Source: DATBIS01 sp036556805
GTDB taxonomy: Bacteria > Actinomycetota > UBA4738 > HRBIN12
Direction: 5' to 3'
Length of the DNA stretch: 14,273 nucleotides
Assembly (NCBI GenBank): GCA_036556805.1
Contig: DATBIS010000029.1
Location: 1-14,273 of the forward strand
Shown here piece after piece: positions 1 to 6,552 of this stretch. The notes under the pieces were generated by a model, which was given only the letters and a program-made list of their open reading frames with translations, was not told the DNA's origin and made no database searches. Each line of letters starts with the position of its first letter. Positions within the stretch are counted from its first letter, which is position 1. The translations under genes and the position numbers were made by a program.

Positions 1-1
1 C

Positions 2-541
2 GCCGGCCACGGGCCTCGGGTCCTCCACGCCGCGAACAGCGCCGCGACGATCCTGCATCCGGCATCGCACCTGGACCTTGTTCGCGTGGGCCTCGCGATG
101 TACGGGCTGCAGCCCGGCCCCGGCGTGGGCGCCGAGCTCGGGCTCCGGCCCGCCCTCGCCTGGCGATCGACGGTGACCATGGCGAAGCGGCTGCCCGCCG
201 GGGAGCCGCTCTCGTACGGTCATCGGTATCGAACGGCGGTGCCGTCCACGATCGCGACCGTGCCGGTCGGCTACGCGGACGGCTACCCTCGCCATCTCTC
301 GTCGCGGGCCGACGCCCTCGTGGGGGGCGCGAGGGCTCGAGTGGCCGGGAACATCACGATGGATCAGCTCCTGCTCGACTGCAAAGACCGGTCGGTCGAG
401 GCCGGCGACGACGTCGTGCTGCTCGGACGCCAGGGCGACGAGAGCGTGACGGCCGAGGAGCTCGCCGATCGCGGCGGCACCATCCCGTACGAGATCGTGA
501 GCCGCGTGGGGCCGCGCGTCCCCAGGGAGTACCACGGATGA
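2..541 (+). CDS. alr: alanine racemase, C-terminal part (5' end outside window)
   Basis: PLP-dependent cytoplasmic enzyme that interconverts L- and D-alanine for peptidoglycan synthesis. The reading frame is open from base 2, so the N-terminal part, including the PLP-lysine, lies upstream of the window. The visible part has the barrel end (HAANSAAT, then VRVGLAMYGLQP), the motif VGYADGYPR, whose first Tyr corresponds to the catalytic tyrosine of the second subunit (Tyr265 in Geobacillus Alr), and NITMDQ, matching the substrate-contacting Met-Asp. A Thr stands where many homologues have Cys before MDQ. It ends GTIPYEIVSRVGPRVPREY, the usual Alr C-terminus. The stop overlaps the ATG of the next gene (ATGA), so translation is probably coupled. 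An alr gene next to a hydrolase and the tsa genes is a familiar actinobacterial order. Confidence 0.95.
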   Translation, partial: AGHGPRVLHAANSAATILHPASHLDLVRVGLAMYGLQPGPGVGAELGLRPALAWRSTVTMAKRLPAGEPLSYGHRYRTAVPSTIATVPVGYADGYPRHLSSRADALVGGARARVAGNITMDQLLLDCKDRSVEAGDDVVLLGRQGDESVTAEELADRGGTIPYEIVSRVGPRVPREYHG

Positions 542-1614
542 GCCGGCGGCGCACGGCAGCGATCGTCTCGGGAGGGATCGCCGCGGCCGCCGTGACGGCC
601 GGCGTCGTGGGCAACCTCGTCCGGCGGCGTCGCGAGCATCCACCGGCTTCCGGCGGGCTCGCCGACCTCCCGCCCGACGACCTCGGTCCGGTCCGGTCCT
701 TCGACGGCACGGAGCTCTCGGTGCGAGCGGCCGGCGACCCGGCGTCACCGACCTTGCTGTTCGTGCACGGGTTCTCCCTCGATCGCACGACGTGGCACGA
801 GCAATGGGTCGACCTCGCCTCGGATTTCCGCTGTGTGCTGATGGACCTGCGGTCCCACGGCGCGAGCGGCCCCGCCGTGGGCGGCGACGTCTCGCTCGTG
901 GCGATGGCGCGCGACGTCGAGGCCGTGATCGCAGCCGTCTCGCCCAGCGCACCGATGATCGCGATCGGCCACAGCATGGGCGCGATGGCGATCCTCGAGC
1001 TCGCCGAGGTTCGACCGGAGCTCTTCGGCCCGCGCGTGGCGGGCATCGCCCTGATCGGCGCGGCGTCCGCCGACGTGGTGCGCGGGGCGATGGGATCGGT
1101 GACCGAGCTCCTTCGGCCGCGGCTCGGAACCTTACGCGTGGCCGCTCAGCGGGTGGACAGGCTCCGCCGGGCGGTGCTCGCGGCGCCGGCCGATCTCTCG
1201 GGCGCGATCGCGAGGCTCACGCAGTTCGGTCCCGACGCGCCGCCCGAGGTCGTCGCGCACGTCGTGGCCCTCGCGGGCCGGGCGCGCTCGCACGTGTGGA
1301 CCGATGGACTCGCCGGCCTGATGGAGATGGATCTGCGACCCGTGCTGAGCCGAGTGCAGGTGCCGGCGCTCGTCGTGGTGGGAGAGCACGACCGGGTCAC
1401 GCCGCCGGCCGCCGCGGTGGAGCTCGCCGCCGACCTTCCCCTCGGAACGCTCGCGGTGCTGGAGGGCGCGGGGCATATGGCGATGCTCGAGCGCCCCCGC
1501 GAGCTCAACGACCGGCTGCGGGCGTTCGCGCGGGAGGTCGAGGGCACGCCGAGACGCAAGCGGCGGTCGCCCCGACGCCGGGCGGCGGCCGGTGGAGAGG
1601 AGGCGCAGACATGA
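538..1614 (+). CDS. alpha/beta-fold hydrolase with N-terminal membrane anchor
   Basis: Alpha/beta hydrolase of 358 residues, probably an esterase or lipase-like enzyme; the substrate is unknown. Residues 7-28 form an Ala/Gly/Val-rich hydrophobic segment flanked by Arg (RRR before, RRRR after), a likely membrane anchor or uncleaved signal. The catalytic fold runs from about 52 to 335: oxyanion-hole HG at 77-78, nucleophile elbow GHSMG with Ser146, acid in EHDRVTP (Asp285), and His313 in GAGHMAMLERP. The helical cap (about 185-260) is Arg-rich. The tail (338-348) is strongly basic (PRRKRRSPRRR). The gene starts in an ATGA overlap with alr and ends in an ATGA overlap with the uracil-DNA glycosylase gene. 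A hydrolase between alr and tsaE is common in Actinomycetota, but its role is not settled. Catalytic residues are visible; the function is inferred only at family level. Confidence 0.9.
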   Translation: MSRRRTAAIVSGGIAAAAVTAGVVGNLVRRRREHPPASGGLADLPPDDLGPVRSFDGTELSVRAAGDPASPTLLFVHGFSLDRTTWHEQWVDLASDFRCVLMDLRSHGASGPAVGGDVSLVAMARDVEAVIAAVSPSAPMIAIGHSMGAMAILELAEVRPELFGPRVAGIALIGAASADVVRGAMGSVTELLRPRLGTLRVAAQRVDRLRRAVLAAPADLSGAIARLTQFGPDAPPEVVAHVVALAGRARSHVWTDGLAGLMEMDLRPVLSRVQVPALVVVGEHDRVTPPAAAVELAADLPLGTLAVLEGAGHMAMLERPRELNDRLRAFAREVEGTPRRKRRSPRRRAAAGGEEAQT

Positions 1615-2249
1615 GGACGCTCGAGGAGGCGGCCGCCGAGGCGTCGGCCTGCACGAAGTGCAGGCTCGCCGGCGGCCGCACGCAGGTCGTGTACGGCGTC
1701 GGCAACCCCGCCGCGGGGATCATGTTCATCGGCGAGGGGCCGGGCTACCACGAGGACAAACAGGGCGAGCCGTTCGTGGGAGCGGCCGGCCAGCTGCTCA
1801 ACCGGATGCTGGGCGAGATCGGCCTCCGACGCGAGGACGTCTACATCGCGAACGTCGTGAAATGCCGCCCGCCCGGCAACCGCGACCCGTTGCCCGACGA
1901 GATCGAGGCGTGCACGCCGTGGCTGGTCGAGCAGATCTCGCTGATCCAGCCGGCGATCATCGTCACCCTGGGGAACTTCGCGACGCGCTTCGTGCTCGAC
2001 AAGCAGGTGTCGATCAGCCGGGTGCGTGGCCAGCGCTTCCCCTGGCACGGTCGAACGGTGATCCCCACGTTCCACCCGGCCGCGATCCTTCGCGGTGGGG
2101 GCGAGAGCTCGCGCCAGTTCGAGCAGCTGCGCGAGGACTTCGCGATGATCCGGCAGTCGCTCGAGGAGCACGAGGCCCAGGCGAAGGCGGCCGCGGATGC
2201 CGGCATGCCGCTCGTGCTCGGCGACGAGGAGCAGCTGGAGCTCTTCTAG
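1611..2249 (+). CDS. uracil-DNA glycosylase, family 4 (4Fe-4S)
   Basis: DNA-repair enzyme of the uracil-DNA glycosylase superfamily that removes uracil from DNA; 212 residues. The four cluster ligands of the iron-sulfur family are present: C14-x2-C17 at the N-terminus, then Cys85 (NVVKCRPPGNRDP) and Cys101 (EIEACTPWL). The water-activating/uracil-binding motif 1 reads GEGPGYHED (41-49) and motif 2 is HPAAILR (His155), both as in family 4 (Thermotoga/Thermus-type UDGa); the strict GEAPG form is GEGPG here. The C-terminus (170-212) is charged and Ala/Glu-rich, ending EEQLELF. The ATG sits in an ATGA overlap with the hydrolase stop and has a GA-rich ribosome-binding site (GAGAGGAGG) about 7 bases upstream. 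Family 5 is less likely because of the short, compact layout and the motif 1 sequence. Confidence 0.93.
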   Translation: MRTLEEAAAEASACTKCRLAGGRTQVVYGVGNPAAGIMFIGEGPGYHEDKQGEPFVGAAGQLLNRMLGEIGLRREDVYIANVVKCRPPGNRDPLPDEIEACTPWLVEQISLIQPAIIVTLGNFATRFVLDKQVSISRVRGQRFPWHGRTVIPTFHPAAILRGGGESSRQFEQLREDFAMIRQSLEEHEAQAKAAADAGMPLVLGDEEQLELF

Positions 2250-2251
2250 CG

Positions 2252-2749
2252 ATGCGGCTCGACCTTCGCACCGACACGGCCGACGACACGCGTGCGGTGG
2301 GGGCGGCCATCGCGGCCGTGTTGGAGCCTCGCGACGCGATCGCGCTTTCGGGCGACCTCGGCGCGGGAAAGACCACGTTGGTACAGGGGCTCGCGCGCGG
2401 CCTCGGCATCGAGGACCAGGTGGTCTCGCCGACGTTCACGCTCGTGCGCGAGTATCGCGGCCGGCTCGACCTCGCGCACGTCGACGTGTACCGGCTCGAG
2501 CACGAGCAGGACGTGGTCGACCTGGGCCTCGAGGAACTCGGCGACGGTCTCGCGGTGCTCGCGGTGGAATGGGGAGACGCCGTCGCGGCGCTCCTGCCGG
2601 AGGAGCATCTCGAGGTGGAGCTCACGACGGAGGACCCGACCGGAGCGTCCGAGCGGCGGAGGATCCGCGTCTCGGGAAACGGGGCGCTCTGGGCGAGCCG
2701 GTGGGAGGAGCTCGCGATCGCGCTCGCGCCCTGGGGAACGACGCCGTGA
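2252..2749 (+). CDS. tsaE: tRNA t6A biosynthesis ATPase TsaE
   Basis: ATPase subunit of the bacterial threonylcarbamoyl-AMP transferase machinery (TsaB-TsaD-TsaE), which makes t6A at position 37 of ANN-reading tRNAs. The length, 165 residues, is normal. Walker A is GDLGAGKTT (34-42), followed by SPTFTLVREY (59-68), HVDVYRL (76-82) and VEWGD (105-109), all family signatures. The C-terminal 40 residues are variable. The ATG lies 2 bases after the UDG stop; the only Shine-Dalgarno-like run (GGAG) is 12 bases upstream, so reinitiation after UDG translation is likely. The stop overlaps the GTG of tsaB (GTGA). Confidence 0.96.
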   Translation: MRLDLRTDTADDTRAVGAAIAAVLEPRDAIALSGDLGAGKTTLVQGLARGLGIEDQVVSPTFTLVREYRGRLDLAHVDVYRLEHEQDVVDLGLEELGDGLAVLAVEWGDAVAALLPEEHLEVELTTEDPTGASERRRIRVSGNGALWASRWEELAIALAPWGTTP

Positions 2750-3453
2750 TCGTCCTCGGCATCGAGACCTCGACGCCCCAAACCGCCGTGGCGCTCGGTT
2801 CCGACCGGGAGATCCTCGGCGAGATCACGATCGGCGGGAAGGCTCGCCAGGAATCGGTGATCCCGGCCCTGCAGCAGCTCCTGCGGTGGACCGATGTGGA
2901 CCTCGCCCAGGTGGGCGGCGTCGCCGTGGGTCTGGGGCCCGGCCTCTTCACCGGGCTTCGCGTCGGCGTGCAAACCGCGAAGACCCTCGCGCAGGTGCTC
3001 GGCATCCCGATCGTGGGCCTCGGGAGCCTCGACGTCCTCGCGTACGGCGTGCGGTCCACGCGACGGAGGATCGCGGCGGTGATCGACGGCCGCCGCGGCG
3101 AGGTCTTCTTCGGGATCTACCGGTCGGTGCCGGGCGGGGTGGTGCGGGAGACCGAGCCCGCCGTCCGGACGCCCGCCCGGCTCGTCGCCGAGCTCGAGGT
3201 CATGCCCGGCGAGGTGCTGGCCGTCGGCAACGGTGCCATCCTGTACCACGATGTCATCGCGGAGATGGGTCCCAGGGTGGACTTCGCCTCGCCGACGACC
3301 GCGCACCCGAAGGCGGCCTCGTTGGTGGAGATCGCGGCCGCCCGGCTCCTCCGCGAGGAGTTCGACCGGCCCGTCGATGTCGTTCCCGTCTACCTGAGGA
3401 AGTCGGATGCGGAGATCGCTTGGGATCAGCGAGCTCGAGACGCCTCGGCTTGA
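2746..3453 (+). CDS. tsaB: tRNA t6A biosynthesis scaffold TsaB
   Basis: ASKHA-fold pseudo-kinase partner of TsaD, needed for t6A synthesis in bacteria; 235 residues, typical size. The GTG start gives VIVLGIETSTPQTAVAL, the phosphate-1-like loop without the CDE found in TsaD. The family signature VGLGPGLFTGLRVG is at 61-74. The end, PVYLRKSDAEI, is the usual TsaB C-terminal PxYLR motif. The start overlaps the tsaE stop (GTGA); the last 47 bases overlap rimI. The first 26 coding bases and one base before them (2745-2771) are identical to the start of tsaD (3954-3980), reported separately. Confidence 0.95.
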   Translation: MIVLGIETSTPQTAVALGSDREILGEITIGGKARQESVIPALQQLLRWTDVDLAQVGGVAVGLGPGLFTGLRVGVQTAKTLAQVLGIPIVGLGSLDVLAYGVRSTRRRIAAVIDGRRGEVFFGIYRSVPGGVVRETEPAVRTPARLVAELEVMPGEVLAVGNGAILYHDVIAEMGPRVDFASPTTAHPKAASLVEIAAARLLREEFDRPVDVVPVYLRKSDAEIAWDQRARDASA

Positions 3454-3958
3454 GGTCACGCGCATGCGGCGCCGCCATCTGCGCGGGGTGATGGCGATCG
3501 AGCGCCGGGTCTACACCAGGCCGTGGAGCCCGAACCTGTTCATCGCGGAGATGGCCGACAGCGCCGCGCGGTGCTACCTCGTCGCACGCATGGGCCGCGA
3601 CGTCGTCGGCTATGCGGGACTCATCTGCTACGCGGAGGAGGCGCACGTGACGAACGTCGCGGTCGACCCCGAGCATCAACGGCACAGGATCGCGACGCGG
3701 CTGCTGCACGACCTCGTCCAGGAGGCCGTACGGATGGGAGCGACCGCGGTCTCACTCGAGGTCCGTGTGTCGAACTGGGGGGCGCAGCGGCTGTACGGAG
3801 GGTTCGGCTTCCGGCCGGCGGGAATCCGCCGCAACTATTACCAGGAGCTTCAGGAGGATGCGCTCATCATGTGGACGGACGACGTCCGGACGCCCGCGTA
3901 CGCGCGCAGGCTCGAGCGGATCGCCGCGGAGCTCCCGGACGGCGTGCGTCCGGCGTGA
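3407..3958 (+). CDS. rimI: GNAT N-acetyltransferase, RimI-like
   Basis: GNAT acetyltransferase, probably of the RimI type (N-terminal acetylation, classically of ribosomal protein bS18); 183 residues. The core starts at LEVTRMRRRHLRGVMAIERR (15-34) and continues with PWSPNLFIAEM (39-49), VTNVAVDPEHQ (81-91), LEVRVSN (about 117-123) and the C-terminal AQRLYGGFGF/IRRNYY pattern of RimI. The acetyl-CoA motif A reads Q91-R-H-R94-I-A96, so the first Gly of the usual Q/RxxGxG/A is Arg. The ATG at 3407 has GAGGA 6 bases upstream, which supports this start although it makes a 47-bp overlap with tsaB; the alternative ATG at 3464 would cut into the first strand. The stop overlaps the GTG of tsaD. Position between tsaB and tsaD is the usual one for rimI in actinobacteria. 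Confidence 0.9.
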   Translation: MRRSLGISELETPRLEVTRMRRRHLRGVMAIERRVYTRPWSPNLFIAEMADSAARCYLVARMGRDVVGYAGLICYAEEAHVTNVAVDPEHQRHRIATRLLHDLVQEAVRMGATAVSLEVRVSNWGAQRLYGGFGFRPAGIRRNYYQELQEDALIMWTDDVRTPAYARRLERIAAELPDGVRPA

Positions 3959-4962
3959 TCGTCCTCGGCATCGAGACCTCCTGCGACGAGACCGCCGTCG
4001 CGGTCGTCGAGGACGTGTTCACGGTCCGCTCCAACCTCATCGCGTCCCAAGTCGACCTGCATCGCCGCTTCGGCGGGGTCGTGCCCGAGGTGGCCGCGCG
4101 CGCACACGTCGAGGCCCTCCATCCACTGCTGCATCAGGCGCTCGAGGAGGCCGGGGTCGGGTTCCGTGACCTCGACGCCGTCGCGGCCACGGTCGGCCCC
4201 GGACTCGTGGGCGCGCTCCTGGTGGGGATGGCGGCCGCGAAGGCGGTCGCGCTCGGCACGAGCGTCCCCTTCGTCGGCGTGAACCACCTCGAAGGGCACG
4301 TCTGGGCGAACTTTCTCGAGCACGGGCCCCCGTCGCCGCCGTACGTGTGCCTGATCGTCTCGGGCGGCCACACGATGCTCGTGCACATGCCCGCGCCCCA
4401 CCGTCACGAGTTGTTGGGGCAGACGCTCGACGACGCGGCCGGCGAGGCGTTCGACAAGGTGGCCCGGTTGATGGGGCTCGGGTTCCCGGGCGGGCCCGCG
4501 GTCGACCGGCTCGCCGCCCACGGCGATCCCAACGCGATCCGGTTCCCACGCGCGATGGAGGACTCGGGCGATCTCGACTTCTCGATGAGCGGGCTGAAGA
4601 CGGCGGTGATCCGGCACGTGCAGCGCGAGCGCGCCGCCGGTCGCAAGGTCGATCCGGCCGATCTCGCGGCGAGCTTCCAGGAGGCGATCGTCGACGTGCA
4701 GGTCCAGAAGACCATCACGGCGGCGAAGCAGCTCGGCGTCGGGACCGTGCTCCTCGGCGGGGGCGTGGTGGCGAACAGGCGCCTACGCGATCGCATGAAC
4801 GCGGAGGGCGCCGCGGCGGGCCTCAACGTGCTCGCTCCTTCGATCGAGCTCTGCACGGACAACGCGGCGATGATCGCGTGCGTCGGTGCCGCGAGGGTCG
4901 TTCGGGGAGAACACACCTCGCTCGACATCGGCGCCGATCCCAATCTAAGGTTGAGCGCGTGA
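3955..4962 (+). CDS. tsaD: tRNA t6A transferase TsaD
   Basis: Catalytic subunit that transfers the threonylcarbamoyl group from TC-AMP to A37 of tRNA; 335 residues, full length. The start VIVLGIETSCDETAVAVVED is the classical N-terminus. The metal-binding HxxxH is His111-x3-His115 (NHLEGH). VSGGHT is at 135-140, GEAFDKVARLMGLGFPGGP follows near 162-180, and LLGGGVVANRRLRDRM plus CTDNAAMIA complete the ASKHA fold with the third metal-ligand Asp. The start is a GTG overlapping the rimI stop, and the stop overlaps the GTG of the epimerase gene, so the whole tsaE-tsaB-rimI-tsaD-epimerase run looks translationally coupled. Confidence 0.97.
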   Translation: MIVLGIETSCDETAVAVVEDVFTVRSNLIASQVDLHRRFGGVVPEVAARAHVEALHPLLHQALEEAGVGFRDLDAVAATVGPGLVGALLVGMAAAKAVALGTSVPFVGVNHLEGHVWANFLEHGPPSPPYVCLIVSGGHTMLVHMPAPHRHELLGQTLDDAAGEAFDKVARLMGLGFPGGPAVDRLAAHGDPNAIRFPRAMEDSGDLDFSMSGLKTAVIRHVQRERAAGRKVDPADLAASFQEAIVDVQVQKTITAAKQLGVGTVLLGGGVVANRRLRDRMNAEGAAAGLNVLAPSIELCTDNAAMIACVGAARVVRGEHTSLDIGADPNLRLSA

Positions 4963-5903
4963 CGACCGTCCTGGTGACCGGGGGCGCCGGGTTCATCGGC
5001 TCGCATCTCGCCGACCGACTCCTTGCCGAGCGATACCGCGTCATCAGCGTGGACGACCTCACGTCGGGCCGCATCGCGAACCTCGCGGAGGGGCGCGGCT
5101 ACGGCAAGGAGTTCACGTTCTTCAACATGGACATTCGGGCCGAGGGCCTGCAGGCGTTGTTCGAGCGCCACCATCCCGAGGTCGTGTTCCACCTCGCCGC
5201 GCAAGCCGGCGTTCGCCCGTCGCTCGACGACGCGATGCACGACGCGAGCGTGAACATCATGGGACTGCTGAACGTGCTCGAGTGCTCGGCACGGACGGGC
5301 GTCCGGAAGGTCGTGTACGCCGCGTCGGGAGGCACAATCTACGGCGACCCGAAGCGCCTGCCGGCCAAGGAGTCTTCGGCGCAGGGCTCGAAGCCCCTCA
5401 GCCCCTACGGCATCTCGAAGAAGGTGGCGGTCGACTACCTCGGCTTCTACGAGCGATACCGGGGGCTCGACTACACGGCGCTCGCGCTCGGCAACGTCTA
5501 CGGACCCCGGCAGGACCCTCACGGAGAGGCCGGCGTCGTCGCGATCTTCGCGAGCAAGATGCTCGAGGGCGATGTGCCGGTGATCTTCGGAGACGGCAAT
5601 CAGACGCGCGACTACGTCTTCATCGACGACACCGTGCACGCGTTCATTCAGGCGATGGATCGGGCATCGGGGAAGCTCGTGAACGTCGGCACCGGGCTCG
5701 AGACGAGCGTGAACCACCTGTTCCGGATGATCGCCGACATCATCGGCTTCACGGGCGAACCGGCCTACGGACCGCTCCCCAACGGCGAGCTTCGGCGCAT
5801 CGCGCTCGACATCTCGCACGCGCCGAGCGCCCTCGGCTGGAAGCCGTGGACGCACCTCGAGGACGGTCTCGGGGAGACGATCGCCTATCTGAAGGGCATC
5901 TGA
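4959..5903 (+). CDS. NAD-dependent sugar-nucleotide epimerase (GalE-like extended SDR)
   Basis: Extended short-chain dehydrogenase acting on a nucleotide sugar, most like UDP-glucose 4-epimerase-type enzymes; 314 residues. The NAD motif TGGAGFIGSH is at 7-16, with Asp32-Asp33 at the end of the second strand. NAD-binding HLAAQAGVRPS is at 78-88. The active-site strand reads YAASGGTIYGD (120-130): Ser123 and Thr126 are the candidate hydroxyl residues, and the position matching E. coli GalE Ser124 is Gly. The catalytic pair is Tyr150-x3-Lys154 (YGISK). GNVYGPRQDP and the substrate-side TRDYVFIDD follow. The GTG overlaps the tsaD stop. A role in supplying precursors for the glycan locus further right is plausible but inferred; the exact epimerisation (Glc, GlcNAc or GlcA) cannot be read from the sequence. 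Confidence 0.88.
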   Translation: MTTVLVTGGAGFIGSHLADRLLAERYRVISVDDLTSGRIANLAEGRGYGKEFTFFNMDIRAEGLQALFERHHPEVVFHLAAQAGVRPSLDDAMHDASVNIMGLLNVLECSARTGVRKVVYAASGGTIYGDPKRLPAKESSAQGSKPLSPYGISKKVAVDYLGFYERYRGLDYTALALGNVYGPRQDPHGEAGVVAIFASKMLEGDVPVIFGDGNQTRDYVFIDDTVHAFIQAMDRASGKLVNVGTGLETSVNHLFRMIADIIGFTGEPAYGPLPNGELRRIALDISHAPSALGWKPWTHLEDGLGETIAYLKGI

Positions 5904-6364
5904 TCGCCGGGGCCCGCGGCGATCGCCGGCGCGATCTTCTCGAGGACGCGGTCTTCGCGCGAACCCGCGGCCGTGGCGATCACGGCGAGATCGCCCGAGC
6001 GGATCGACACGGTCGCCCCTCGCTCGCCGCGTATCGTGCGCACCTGGCGCACGAAGTCCGCCACGGCGGCCGCCTCCCGGCCCTCGAGCTGGTCGAGGCG
6101 CCCGACGTCCACGGTGATCAGCCCCCGGCCCTCGACCTCTCGCATGACCTCCGCGAGCAACCGGCTCGGCGGGATCTCATACACCGCGCAGAGCTCGCAG
6201 AACCGGGCGAGCGAGATCGAGCGCTCGCCGCGCTCGTAGCCCGCGACCGCCGTGGCCTTGAGGCTGCCGCCGGATCGAACGCCGACGTCCCGGAGCGTCA
6301 GGCCGCGCGAAAGTCGTGCTCGGCGCAGCACGCGCCCCGCCTGCCGCCCGAAGTCATCTGACAA
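5885..6364 (-). CDS. BldD-like XRE-family transcriptional regulator
   Basis: 159-residue DNA-binding regulator with the domain layout of BldD, the c-di-GMP-responsive master regulator of Streptomyces development. An XRE helix-turn-helix spans about 6-72 and shows the BldD pattern: SGGSLKATAVAGYERGERSISL (32-52) parallels BldD's SQGRWKAVVVGSYERGDRAV. The C-terminal domain (83-145) follows the BldD pattern from VDVGRLDQL. BldD binds c-di-GMP through RGD-x8-RQDD; here it reads R112-G-E114, then 7 residues, then R122-S-G-D125. I chose the TTG at 6364 because AGAGGGG lies 7 bases upstream and the resulting MSDDFGRQAG matches the BldD N-terminus; an upstream ATG at 6412 would add 16 residues without a clear ribosome-binding site. 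Its 3' end overlaps the epimerase by 19 bp. It may control the divergent kinase and itself through the operator-like site at 6440-6454. Confidence 0.87.
   Translation of the reverse strand: MSDDFGRQAGRVLRRARLSRGLTLRDVGVRSGGSLKATAVAGYERGERSISLARFCELCAVYEIPPSRLLAEVMREVEGRGLITVDVGRLDQLEGREAAAVADFVRQVRTIRGERGATVSIRSGDLAVIATAAGSREDRVLEKIAPAIAAGPGDQMPFR
5902..5924. terminator. hairpin at the convergent 3' ends of the epimerase and BldD-like genes
   Basis: A perfect 8-bp stem, GATCGCCG (5902-5909) with CGGCGATC (5917-5924), and a 7-base loop GGGCCCG. It starts in the epimerase stop codon and lies inside the last codons of the convergent BldD-like gene. It is GC-rich with no run of T on either side, so it is not a textbook intrinsic terminator, but hairpins of this kind are common at actinobacterial gene ends and could act in both directions. 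Confidence 0.45.
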
Positions 6365-6439
6365 TGGAAATCCCCTCTTTCGGGCTGTTCCTTGGGGGGG
6401 CCCGTGCATCATGACCGCGCTCGACGCGGGGGGAAAGGG

Positions 6440-6454
6440 TGAACACTGCGTAAC
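6440..6454. promoter_or_regulatory. BldD-box-like operator
   Basis: The 15 bases TGAACACTGCGTAAC match the published BldD consensus nTnACnC(A/T)GnGTnAn at 8 of 9 specified positions; only the first T is G (6441). It lies 76 bp upstream of the BldD-like start and about 40 bp upstream of the kinase -35 box, in the only sizeable divergent intergenic region of the window (6365-6552). Streptomyces bldD is autoregulated through such sites, so autoregulation or control of the kinase is a direct inference. Confidence 0.6.
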
Positions 6455-6492
6455 TTTCCTACGAAATTCTCATCCAATCGGCGTAGGGAGGA

Positions 6493-6521
6493 TTGACAGG
6501 AACACGCTCCGCGTCCAAACT
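6493..6521 (+). promoter_or_regulatory. sigma70-like promoter of the histidine kinase gene
   Basis: A perfect -35 box TTGACA (6493-6498), a 17-base spacer and CAAACT (6516-6521) as -10. Transcription would start near 6528, leaving a leader of about 25 bases before the ATG at 6553 with AAGGA 8 bases ahead of it. This argues against the longer kinase frame that would start at the TTG inside the -35 box. The flanking 6446-6480 is unusually AT-rich for this window. Confidence 0.55.
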
Positions 6522-6552
6522 CACCTCTCAAGCTTCCGTAAGGACGCAACGC

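Noticed and set aside
5919..5926. GCGATCGC octamer, the core of the cyanobacterial HIP1 repeat
   Set aside because: Noticed only once here and explained by the hairpin at the convergent gene ends; nothing else is cyanobacterial.
6365..6412. BldD-like protein starting at ATG 6412 (175 residues)
   Set aside because: The extra 16 residues have no match to BldD and no clear ribosome-binding site; TTG 6364 has AGAGGGG at 7 bases and gives the expected N-terminus.
6493..6552. Longer histidine kinase starting at TTG 6493
   Set aside because: The TTG is part of a perfect TTGACA -35 box and has no properly spaced ribosome-binding site; ATG 6553 fits promoter and AAGGA.
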